NCBI GenBank assembly: GCA_963727465.1
Contig: CAVSGL010000005.1
Coordinates: forward strand, 134,834 to 198,833
Length of the DNA: 64,000 bases
Reading direction: 5' to 3'
Origin: VRUE01 sp963727465
GTDB lineage: Bacteria > Actinomycetota > Thermoleophilia > Solirubrobacterales > 70-9
Part shown: in pieces, positions 26,943 through 36,819 of the stretch
Position numbering within the stretch: position 1 is the first letter of the stretch
Layout: the number at the start of each line of letters is the position of its first letter
Notes under the pieces: generated by a model
Database searches by the model: none
What the model was told of the DNA's origin: nothing
What the model saw: the letters and a program-made list of their open reading frames with translations, nothing else
Made by a program: the position numbers and the translations under genes

Positions 26943-27641
26943 GCGCTCGGCGAGCAACAACTCAGCGAGGTGCAAATCGAGCGGCGTCGTCACCTTGAGG
27001 TTCTCCGGCGGCGCCGGGTGGATCAGCACCCGCCCTCCGGCCGCCTCGACCATCATCGCCTCGTCGGTGGCGCTCTCGACCTGGGCGGGATCGGCCTCGA
27101 GCGCGTGCCGCAGATCGTCCACGCGGAACACCTGTGGCGTCTGCGCAGCCCACAGCTCCCCCCGATCCACCGTCCCGCCGACCACGATTGAAGGGTTGTG
27201 GCCCCTATTGGGGCCACAACCCTTCATCTGGGCCGGGTGGGTGCGCTTGATCGTGTCGGTTACGGGGGTGGCGGCGATCGCGCCGGCGGCGTCGGGGGCG
27301 GCGGCGAGGGTGGAGATGACGGCCTCGATCAGCTCGGGGGTGACCAGGGGTCGCGCCGCATCGTGGATCGCGACCAGCTCGGTGCCGACCGCAGCCAGGG
27401 CGTTGGCGACCGACTGGGCGCGGGTGGCGCCGCCGTCGACGACGCCGAGGTCGTGGCCGCCGAGGTCGTGGACGTGTCCCGGCGGGCAGGCGACGACGAT
27501 CGAGCGCACGCCGGCGGCGGCGCGCAGCGCCGCGATCGACCACTCGACCAGCGGCCGGCCGGCCAGCGGCACGAAGGCCTTCGGACCGCCGGCTCCGAGC
27601 CTCTGCCCGGAGCCGGCGGCCGCGACGACCGCGGTGACGGA
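26931..27641 (-). CDS. ispD: 2-C-methyl-D-erythritol 4-phosphate cytidylyltransferase with in-frame palindromic insertion
   Basis: The N-terminal nucleotide-binding motif TAVVAAAGSGQRLGAGGPKA is encoded upstream of 27572, which shows that the gene reaches back to about 27641; no ATG, GTG or TTG exists in that frame between the carD stop and the motif, so the start is unresolved. Other family motifs are HDAARPLVTPELI, TPVTDTIKR and ELWAAQTPQVFR. The enzyme forms CDP-ME in the MEP pathway. A 38-base palindrome (27189-27226) is read in frame and adds about 12 residues (QMKGCGPNRGHNPS) in the loop before TVDRGELW, a region that is short in other IspD proteins. Confidence 0.88.
   Translation of the reverse strand, partial: SVTAVVAAAGSGQRLGAGGPKAFVPLAGRPLVEWSIAALRAAAGVRSIVVACPPGHVHDLGGHDLGVVDGGATRAQSVANALAAVGTELVAIHDAARPLVTPELIEAVISTLAAAPDAAGAIAATPVTDTIKRTHPAQMKGCGPNRGHNPSIVVGGTVDRGELWAAQTPQVFRVDDLRHALEADPAQVESATDEAMMVEAAGGRVLIHPAPPENLKVTTPLDLHLAELLLAERSAQ
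27189..27226. repeat. palindromic element family P1, copy 2 (inside ispD)
   Basis: The same perfect 17-bp stem as at 6858-6895, here with loop TATT, followed by the shared flank TCTGGGC. It interrupts the ispD coding sequence without shifting the frame and without a stop codon. Confidence 0.85.
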
Positions 27642-27654
27642 TGCCGCGGGACTG

Positions 27655-28209
27655 CTAGGCGGTGGCGGCGAAGCGCTCCTCCAGCAGCCCGTCGAGGTAC
27701 TCCTCCGCGCCGTCCTCGTCCTTGTCGAGCGCGTACATGAACTCCGAGGCGAGGATCTTCTTCGCCCGCGTGTACATCTGCTTCTCGCCGGTCGAGAGGC
27801 CCTTCTCCATCTCGCGGATCGCCAGGTTGCGAACGACCTCGGCGAGCTCGAAGACGTCGCCGGTCTTGATCTTCTCGCGGTTGTACTTGAAGCGCCGGTT
27901 CCAGTTCTTCGGCATCTCCGAGACCTCGTCGGTGAGGACCGATGTGACCTTCTTGATTTCCTCCTCGTCGATCACGCGGCGCAGCCCCGCCTTGCCGGCG
28001 TTCTCGCAGGGGACCATCACCGTGAGCTCGTTGTGGAGGATCTTGATCGTGAGGTACTCACGCTCCTCACCCATCAGCTCGCGGGCTTCTTTCTTCATCA
28101 CCAGGCCGGCGCCGTGGTGGGGATAGACGACCTTGTCGCCCTCCTCGAAGTCGCAGACGTACTCGACTTCCTCGATATCGACCTCGGTGACCTCTTCTAG
28201 CTGGGGAAT
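27655..28209 (-). CDS. carD: CarD family transcriptional regulator, apparent AUU start
   Basis: 184 residues. The RNA polymerase-interaction domain begins FEEGDKVVYPHHGAGLV and the C-terminal helical DNA-binding domain is KYNREKIKTGDVFELAEVV onward. CarD binds RNA polymerase beta and stabilises open complexes, and is essential in mycobacteria. No ATG, GTG or TTG lies upstream of the conserved start; the only codon with a proper ribosome binding site (AAGGAG, 7 bases before) is ATT at 28207-28209, followed by PQLEEVTEVDIEE. An internal ATG at 28101 would remove the conserved domain. Order disA-carD-ispD is conserved. Confidence 0.9.
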   Translation of the reverse strand: MPQLEEVTEVDIEEVEYVCDFEEGDKVVYPHHGAGLVMKKEARELMGEEREYLTIKILHNELTVMVPCENAGKAGLRRVIDEEEIKKVTSVLTDEVSEMPKNWNRRFKYNREKIKTGDVFELAEVVRNLAIREMEKGLSTGEKQMYTRAKKILASEFMYALDKDEDGAEEYLDGLLEERFAATA

Positions 28210-28249
28210 CGCTCTGCTCCTTTCGATTTGCGACGGCCTCTGCCGGCCG

Positions 28250-29362
28250 TCAACTCTGTAAGTACCTGTCGACCAGATCGACCTCCTGGAGCCTGCGCAG
28301 GCCCTCGCGGATGTCCTTGGCCCTCGTCTGGCCCACGTCCTCGACCGCTTCCAGGTCGGCGTCGGAGGCGGCGAGGACCTCCTCCAGCCCGCCCATCTCG
28401 TGGATGATCTTCTGCACCACGAGCTTCGGGATGCGGGGGATGCGGCCGAGGATCCGGTAGCCGCGCGGGGCGACCGGGAAGTCGAGCGTGTTGAGCTTGC
28501 GGTCGTAGCCGAGCAGCTCGGCGAGCCGGCCGAAGTCGAGCACCTCCTCGTGCGGCATGCGCGCCAGCGACTGGAGGACCGTGGCCAGGTTCTGCTCGGA
28601 GTCTTCGACCGAGTAGTCGCGGATCAGCGCCGTCTTTTCGGCGGCGACACCGACCATCGTCTCCTCGAGCTGCATCTCGATCAGCCGTCCCTCGGTGCCG
28701 AGCTCGACGATGTAGCGCTCGACCTCGACCGCCATCCGCGTCGTCAGCTCGGCCCGTTGTAGGGCGGTGAGCGCGTCGTAGAGGACGCCGCCGCCCTCGA
28801 ACTCGAGCACGGTGAGGCGGTTGGCGACGTGTTCCAGCCGCTCGCGGTACTTCTCCAGCGTCGCCAGACCCTGATTGGCCTTGGCCAGCACCGCGGGGAT
28901 CTCCTGGAGGATGTACTTGGTCCCCTCGACGTAGAGCGAGACGACCTCGCGGCGCTGGGAGATCGCCACGACCAGCGCCTTGGTCTGCTTGGAGACGCGC
29001 TCGGCCGTGCGGTGGCGGGTGCCGGTCTCCGAGGAGAGGATCGTCGGGTCGGGCATCAGCTGCACGTTGGCCCAGACGATCTTGGTCGCCTCGGTGTTGA
29101 GGACGATCGCGCCGTCCATCTTCGCCACCTGGTAGAGCATCGCCGGCGTGTAGTCGATGTCGAGCCGGATCCCGCCGGAGAGCAGGTGGGAGATGTCGCC
29201 GGGGTCGCCGACGACGATCAGGCCGCCGGTGCGGGCGTGGACGATATTGTCGAGGCCCTCGCGCAGCGCGGCGCCCGGGGCGACCACGTCCAGGGCCCTC
29301 AAAAGCCGGGGATCCTGCCGTTCCGCTAACTCGTGGAGCTCATCCCCTGGCGGCACAGACAT
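28250..29362 (-). CDS. disA: DNA integrity scanning diadenylate cyclase DisA
   Basis: 370 residues. The cyclase domain has the catalytic DGA at 83-85 (KMDGAIVLN) and GTRHRTAER at 114-122; a helical spine and a C-terminal helix-hairpin-helix DNA-binding domain (LEEVLAASDADLEAVEDVGQ) follow. DisA forms c-di-AMP from two ATP and stops when bound to branched DNA. The ATG at 29362 touches the Shine-Dalgarno AAAGGAG directly, so the GTG two codons later (29356) is the better spaced start. The gene leads the disA-carD-ispD group; radA is not adjacent. Confidence 0.95.
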   Translation of the reverse strand: MSVPPGDELHELAERQDPRLLRALDVVAPGAALREGLDNIVHARTGGLIVVGDPGDISHLLSGGIRLDIDYTPAMLYQVAKMDGAIVLNTEATKIVWANVQLMPDPTILSSETGTRHRTAERVSKQTKALVVAISQRREVVSLYVEGTKYILQEIPAVLAKANQGLATLEKYRERLEHVANRLTVLEFEGGGVLYDALTALQRAELTTRMAVEVERYIVELGTEGRLIEMQLEETMVGVAAEKTALIRDYSVEDSEQNLATVLQSLARMPHEEVLDFGRLAELLGYDRKLNTLDFPVAPRGYRILGRIPRIPKLVVQKIIHEMGGLEEVLAASDADLEAVEDVGQTRAKDIREGLRRLQEVDLVDRYLQS

Positions 29363-29413
29363 CTCCTTTAGGATGGCAAATTCGGCTCTGGAATGCGGTC
29401 TGGCCTAATCCCT

Positions 29414-29442
29414 AGTGGACAGGTCGGAACGGACATTGTCAA
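29414..29442 (-). promoter_or_regulatory. candidate promoter of the disA-carD-ispD operon
   Basis: On the minus strand TTGACA (29437-29442) and TCCACT (29414-29419) are 17 bases apart, 52 bases upstream of disA. The -35 box is perfect; the -10 box is weak. Confidence 0.4.
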
Positions 29443-29485
29443 GCGATTCCGTCACCCGAGGCCCATTTTCCGGCGCTGACAGGCG

Positions 29486-30903
29486 TTAAAGGTGGAAGCG
29501 GCGGTGATGCTGGCGATGCTCTACTGGTACGTCTGCCGCATCCGGATGCGGATCGCGGACGAACATCCAGGTGAGGACGGTGCCGACGGCGACTAGGCCG
29601 ACGAGCACCCAGGTCGAGCCGCCGACGGCGTCGGCGAAGCCGTGGCTGCCGAGCAGGGCGTGGAAGACGGCGCCGGCGATCGCCAGCGCGACCGTGCCGG
29701 CCATCACCCGGTCCATCGCCAGCACGCCGGAGGCGATGCCGACCTTCTCCGCCGGCATCGCCGCCATCGCCGCGGTCGACATCGGCGCGTAGACGAGCCC
29801 GAGGGCGATCCCGAACGGCAGGTAGCCGGCGAGCAGGAGGAGGTAGGAGCTGTGCGGCCCGATCTGGGTCAACGCGGCCAGACCGAGCGTGCCGAGCGCC
29901 ATCCCGACGGTCATCAGCGCGCGGGCGCCGAAGCGGGCGATCAGGCGCCCGGAGAAGGGCGAGACGAAGACCATCGGCACGGTCACCGGCATGATCAGCA
30001 GACCGCTGAGCACGGCCGAGTGACCGCGCACGTCCTGGAGGTACTGCGGCTGGAAGAACATCACCGTCCAGTAGGCGCCGACCAGGGCGAAGGCCGCCGC
30101 GCTGGCGCCGAAGTAGGGACCGTTGCGGAAGAGCGAGAAGTCGACGATCGGCTCGGCGGAGCGGTGCTCGATCCGCCAGAAGGCGTAGAGAAGCAGCACG
30201 CCGATCGCGATCAGCGCGACGACGGCGCCGTCGCTCCAGTCTTCGGCCTGGATCAGCGCGAGGACGACCGCGGTCAGGCCGAGCGCCAGCGCGACCAGGC
30301 CGGGCACGTCGATGTGCGTCCCCGAGCCCGGGTCGGTCGACTCCGGCGCGGCGCCCAGACGATCGCGATCCCGGCCAGCGCGATCGGCAGGTTGATCCAG
30401 AAGATCAGCCGCCAGTCGAGGTCGACCAGGGCGCCGCCGACGAGCGGGCCGATGCCGAGCGCCACGGCGGAGATGCCGGCCCAGATGCCCAGGGCCCGGG
30501 CCTGCTTGTCGGCCGGGAAGGCGTGGCAGACGATCGCCAGCGAGAGCGGCAGCAGCGGCGCCGCCCCGAGACCCTGCGCCAGCCGCCCGACGATCAGCGT
30601 CAGCTGGTCGTCGGCAGTGGCGGAGACGACCGAGCCGAGCGCGAACACGGCCATGCCGATCAGGAACAGCCGCTTGCGGCCGAACATGTCGCCCAGCCGG
30701 CCGCCGGTGACGACGAAGGCGGTGATCACCAGCAGGTAGCCGTTCATCATCCACTGAAGCCCCGCCGCGGTCGCGCCGATGTCCTGGCGGATGCTCGCGA
30801 GCGCCAGCGCGACCACGGTCGAGTCGAGCATCAGGATGAAGAGGCCGAAGCAGGCCCCGGCCAGCGTCCACCAGGGCCGCGTCCTCTCGTCGATCCGCCA
30901 CAT
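29486..30903 (-). CDS. MFS multidrug exporter, DHA2 (EmrB/QacA) type, frame broken
   Basis: Starts MWRIDERTRPWWTLAGACFG at the ATG 30901-30903. Fourteen-helix DHA2 features are present: LDSTVVALALASIRQDIG, the loop motif GGRLGDMFGRKR and GPLVGGALVDLDWRLIFWIN. Near 30350 the frame must shift by one base to continue as GTHIDVPGLVALALGLTAVV and on to the stop at 29486. Both halves are conserved and full length, so an assembly indel is more likely than a pseudogene. These proteins export drugs or cationic compounds with the proton gradient. Confidence 0.85.
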
Positions 30904-30933
30904 CGAGCGCGAACCTACCCCGCCCCCCGGATG

Positions 30934-30980
30934 CCGACGGGCCGCAAATACGCCCATGAGGCGTATTTGCGGCCCGTCGG
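30934..30980. repeat. palindromic element family P2, copy 1
   Basis: Perfect 21-bp inverted repeat beginning CCGACGGGCCGCAAATACGC with loop CATGA, followed by the flank CGGGCTGTTGTC. The second copy is at 63940-63986 with a compensatory base-pair change. It separates the MFS start from the end of the PD40/RTX gene. Confidence 0.85.
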
Positions 30981-30990
30981 CGGGCTGTTG

Positions 30991-32323
30991 TCAGGGAATT
31001 GAGACGCTGCGCTCGCAGCGCACGCCGGTGTCGATGCCGCGGGCGCCGTTGCAGAAGTCGTGGTCGGGACCGCCGTTGAGGAAGTCCGTCGCCACTGCGC
31101 CCGAAGAGCACGTCCTGGCCGACGACGCCCCAGATCCGGTCGTCGCCGCGGCCGCCGTCGAGCACGTCGCGGCCCGAGCTGCCGTAGAGGCGGTCGTTGC
31201 CGTCGCGGCCGCGGACGACGTCGTCGCCGGCGCGCGCGATCACGAGGTCGTCACCGCCGCCGGCGGTGATCACGTCGTCGCCCTTGCCCGCGCAGACGAT
31301 GTCGTCGCCGGCGCCGCCGATGATCCGGTCGGCGCCGTCGAGGCCGACGATCACGTCGTCGCCCGGCGTGCCGACCAGCTTGTCGTTGCTCGCTGCGTGC
31401 CGAGCACGGTCACCTGCTCGTGCCCGCAGGTGATCGTCGAGCGGCCCCATTCGGGGTGACCGTCGAAGCGCCGCCGTGGCGAACATCAGCGCCGGGTTGC
31501 CGCCGTCGTTGCCCATCGTCCAGACGTCGGCGCTCCCAGCGGCGCCTTTGCGCTGGAACACGATCCCCTTGCCGTCGGGCGAGTAGGCCGGGTGCGTGTC
31601 GGCCGCGGGATCGTTCGTCAGCCGCACCGGCGGTTGGCCCAGCTTGGTCGTCTGCATCGCGTAGATCTCGGCGTTGCCGTCGCGGTCGCTGCTAAAGGCG
31701 ATCCATTCGTTGCTCGGCGCCACCGTGGGGCCGAGGTCCGCCGCGGGGTCTTTGGTCAGGCGCTTCTCGCCGTTGCCGTCGTCGTTCATCCGGTAGATCT
31801 CCGGATTGCCGTCGCGGCCGCTGGCGAAGTAGATCCGCTTGCCGTCCTGGCCGAAGACCGGTTCGGCGTCACGGCCGGCCGCGTCGGTCAGGCGCTTCCG
31901 GTCGCCGCCGTCGGCGTTCATGACGTAGATCTCCTCGTTGCCGTCGCGGTCGCTGACGAAGACGATGCGCTGGCCGTCCGGCGAGTAGGACGGTTCGGTG
32001 TCTTCGGCGGCGTCGTTCGTCAGCCGCGTCGCGTCGCTGCCGTCGCGGTTCATCGCGTAGATCTCGTAGTTGCCGTCGCGGTCGCTCTGAAAGACGATCC
32101 GCGCGCCGTCCGGCGAGTAGGCCGGGTTGCGCTCGTCCGCGGTCGAGCCGGCGGTGACGTTCTTGGCGCCGCCGGCGCCGAGCGTGTAGACGTCGAAATC
32201 GCCGCCGCTGTTGCTGTCGAAGGCGATCCGGCCGTTGCCGCCGGGAAAAGCGGCCTGTGCAGCCGGCGCGACGACGAGTAGCGCGAGCACCAAAAGCAGC
32301 GCCCTGATGGGCATTGAAAACAC
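30991..32323 (-). CDS. secreted PD40 beta-propeller plus RTX-type calcium-binding repeat protein (frame broken)
   Basis: GTG start at 32321-32323 with GGGGGGA upstream. A signal peptide (ALLLVLALLVVAPAAQA) leads into PD40 blades such as NPAYSPDGARIVFQSD and EPSYSPDGQRIVFVSD. After a linker in another frame (HPEWGRSTITCGHEQVTVLG) come nonapeptide calcium-binding repeats, GGAGDDIVCAGKGDDVITA and similar, to about 31100, and the usual end in a third frame, DTGVRCERSVSIP, with the stop at 30991. Three one-base breaks (about 31098, 31390, 31468) are needed for the whole protein. An exported adhesive or structural role is likely but unproven. Confidence 0.75.
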
Positions 32324-32413
32324 GTCGATCCCCCCTCGATCGAGGCTTTTCTAGTCCTTGGTCTCTACCCGCAACACGGGGAGTCACGCGTTTGCAGCGC
32401 TTTCGGCGCCGAT

Positions 32414-33545
32414 TCAGGCGCTGGCGACGAGGTCGCGAGCGGGATCGATGTCCCAGCGGGCGCCGACCTCGGCGAGCTCGTCGCTCAGCGCCCAGCGGTC
32501 CGGCCGCTCCTCGCCCTCGTGCTCGGGGCTGGCGCCCTTCAGCGCCATGCAGCCGGTGTTGTCGCCGACCGCGCGGATCGCCGCGACGTCCTCCTCGTCG
32601 AGCCGCTGCTCGGCCGGCATGTGCGCCAGTTCGACCCGCTTGGCCTCGATCGGGCAGGCGTCCTGGCCCGCCTCCTGGATCAGCGTCGGCACGACGCACT
32701 CGACCGCCGGGTGGGCGAGGTTCCACTGGCAGGCGAGCTGGATCGGCGTCAGCCGGGCCCGTTCGGCGATCGGCAGCACCCGCTCCAGCTTCTCCAGCCC
32801 GGCCTCGATCCAGCCCGGCGGCCGGAACGCCCGGTGGTCGCCCTGGGCAAGCTCCATCCCCGGACGCAGGTCGCCCCAGAAGAGGCCGCCGTAGTCGACC
32901 ACCCGCGTGATCACCCGGACGTCGTTGCGGGCGGCCGCGTCGAGGCAGAGCTCGCCCGGCCAGGGCTCGAACGGGTTGAGGATGATCATCGCCCAGTCGA
33001 TCCGCTCGCCGAAGCGCTCGATGCAGGAGATCAGGTCGAGCGTGAAGCCGTTGGCGGGCCCGGGCGCGACGCCGATCTGCCCGGCGAGGCCCTCCTCGCG
33101 CAGCGCCGCCATCGCGTCCCAGACCGCCTCGCTCGAGTAGCCGGTGCGGTCGGGGTTGTGCAGCAGCAGCAGGTCGAAGCGCTCGGCGCCGAGCCGCTCG
33201 AGGCTGCGCTCGGCCGCCATCCGCAGGTAGTCCCCGTACTCGTCGGGACCGCGCAGGCGCGGGTCGGTGAAGCGCGGGAAGCCGCGCGGCCCGTCGCGCT
33301 CGCCCGCGTAGAAGTCGTGGCCGACCGCGCCGACCAGCGAGTACTCGTCGCGCGGCACGCCCGCCAGCGCCCGGCCGAGCGACCCGGTCGGCCTCGCCCT
33401 GGCCGTAGGTGTCGGCGCTCAGCACCGTGTCGATGCCCTCGCCGGGGCGCAGCAGCGCCTCCAGCCGCTCCTCCTCGATCGCCTCGCCGAAGCGCATGAA
33501 GCGGCCGCCGCTCCAGGTGCCGAGCTGCCGCCCTGCCCGGCTCCC

Positions 33546-33548
<3 letters not shown>
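32414..33548 (-). CDS. aldo/keto reductase (frame broken, N-terminus unclear)
   Basis: The main reading (from GTG 33358) contains the AKR barrel: RFDLLLLHNPDRTGYSSEAV, IGVAPGPANGFTLDL, MIILNPFEPWPGEL, ITRVVDYGGLFWG, and PIQLACQWNLAHPAVECVVP, ending in the NADPH-site region DEEDVAAIRAVGDNTG. A frame change near 33380 joins it to the N-terminal part GEGIDTVLSADTYGQGEADR, with the catalytic tyrosine region, and a further break near 33525 is needed to reach a start. The gene appears to begin at the ATGA overlap with the clpC stop. The usual first strand of the barrel is not clear. Substrate unknown. Confidence 0.75.
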
Positions 33549-36083
<2,535 letters not shown>

Positions 36084-36095
36084 AGGCTTCCTCTC

Positions 36096-36114
36096 TTGAC
36101 CCTCTACAGGTCAA
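36096..36114. promoter_or_regulatory. inverted-repeat operator candidate upstream of clpC
   Basis: TTGACC-N7-GGTCAA lies directly upstream of the clpC start. The half-site GGTCAA is that of the CtsR heptad, but CtsR sites are tandem repeats while this one is inverted, so the regulator is not identified. The position is right for control of clpC by repression. Confidence 0.45.
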
Positions 36115-36221
36115 ACGCGATTTGCGGTCGGAAGTACCGGGGCGCCCTTCGGTTATCGGGAAGCGCCCATCTGCCCTTTAAACGATACCGAGACCGCCAG
36201 CCCGGCTTTGGGTCCCCGATT

Positions 36222-36241
36222 GCCGCTCGTAGCGGCTTTTT
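36222..36241 (+). terminator. intrinsic terminator without an assigned gene
   Basis: GCCGCT-CGT-AGCGGC followed by TTTTT is a compact rho-independent terminator on the plus strand. No plus-strand gene precedes it; clpC and its upstream neighbour are both on the minus strand. It may end a short RNA divergent from or antisense to clpC. Confidence 0.45.
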
Positions 36242-36258
36242 GGCAGCTACCCGACGGC

Positions 36259-36303
36259 CGCGGTAGAGGTTTTGACCGCTATCCGACGAAAAGCTCGACC
36301 GCG
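36259..36303. repeat. palindromic element family P3, copy B
   Basis: CGCGGTAGAGGTTTT and AAAAGCTCGACCGCG form 15-base arms with two mismatches around the conserved centre GACCGCTATCCGACG. It matches copies C and D in the same orientation. It sits between clpC and the 91-residue gene. Confidence 0.7.
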
Positions 36304-36319
36304 CTTGGACGGGGGATAT

Positions 36320-36353
36320 GGGTGGCTTGCCGCCACGCCGCGGCAAGCCACCC
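36320..36353 (-). terminator. 14-bp perfect hairpin 3' of the 91-residue gene
   Basis: GGGTGGCTTGCCGC and its exact complement flank a 6-base loop CACGCC, 14 bases after the stop codon of the upstream small gene. No T run follows, so termination would rest on the strong GC stem. Confidence 0.45.
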
Positions 36354-36366
36354 CGAACACAGCACG

Positions 36367-36642
36367 TCAATCGGCGCCGTCGGCGGAGCCCGCGCCCACC
36401 GACTCGCCGGCGCTGTGGACGACCTTCTTGAGGAAGTCGTACTGGGTCTCGACCAGCTTGTCGGCCATCTTCAGGGCCGAGTCGACGATCTGCTCCACCT
36501 GCGAGGGGCTCGCCGAGCCCGAGAGCGTCTCGTCGAGGCTGCCGACGAAGCCGCGGACTGCCTCGATCGCCGCCTCCTGACCGTCCTTGATCTCCTCCAG
36601 GACCTCCTCGGACAGCTCTATCGACCTGTCTGCGAGTGCCAT
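36367..36642 (-). CDS. small helical hypothetical protein (91 aa)
   Basis: The ATG at 36640-36642 has GGAACGGGA upstream. The protein, MALADRSIELSEEVLEEIKD onward, is helical and charged, with QVEQIVDSALKMADKLVETQ and YDFLKKVVHSAGESVG. There are no membrane segments, cysteines or known motifs. It resembles phasin-like or chaperone-like small helical proteins found in actinobacteria, but this is only a general likeness. It lies between lysS and clpC where mycobacteria carry lsr2, to which it shows no visible similarity. Confidence 0.6.
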   Translation of the reverse strand: MALADRSIELSEEVLEEIKDGQEAAIEAVRGFVGSLDETLSGSASPSQVEQIVDSALKMADKLVETQYDFLKKVVHSAGESVGAGSADGAD

Positions 36643-36767
36643 CTTCCCGTTCCTTTCTTCTCGACATGAATCGATGTCAAGGTTCATCCTCGCGCGCCCG
36701 GCCGGCGGGTGCATCCGTAGGGACCGCCGACTCGCGCGGCGGGAAATACGGATTCGAGCCGGTGATG

Positions 36768-36807
36768 TCGAGGTTTTAACCGCTATCCGACGAAAAGCTC
36801 GACCGCG
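36768..36807. repeat. palindromic element family P3, copy C (left arm shortened)
   Basis: TCGAGGTTTTAACCGCTATC with AAAAGCTCGA repeats the core of copies B and D, but the outer left part of the stem (CGCGG) is replaced by unrelated bases. It lies 3' of lysS. Confidence 0.65.
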
Positions 36808-36819
36808 CTCGGGGGGGTT

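Noticed and set aside
30934..30980. P2 palindrome as a simple intrinsic terminator of the PD40/RTX gene.
   Set aside because: No T run follows, the second copy is at the 5' side of a gene, and the flank outside the stem is conserved, which a terminator does not require.
36676..36681. TTGACA as promoter of the 91-residue gene, with a GACAT-N6-ATGTC repeat beside it.
   Set aside because: No acceptable -10 box lies at a normal distance, and the arms of the repeat are only five bases.
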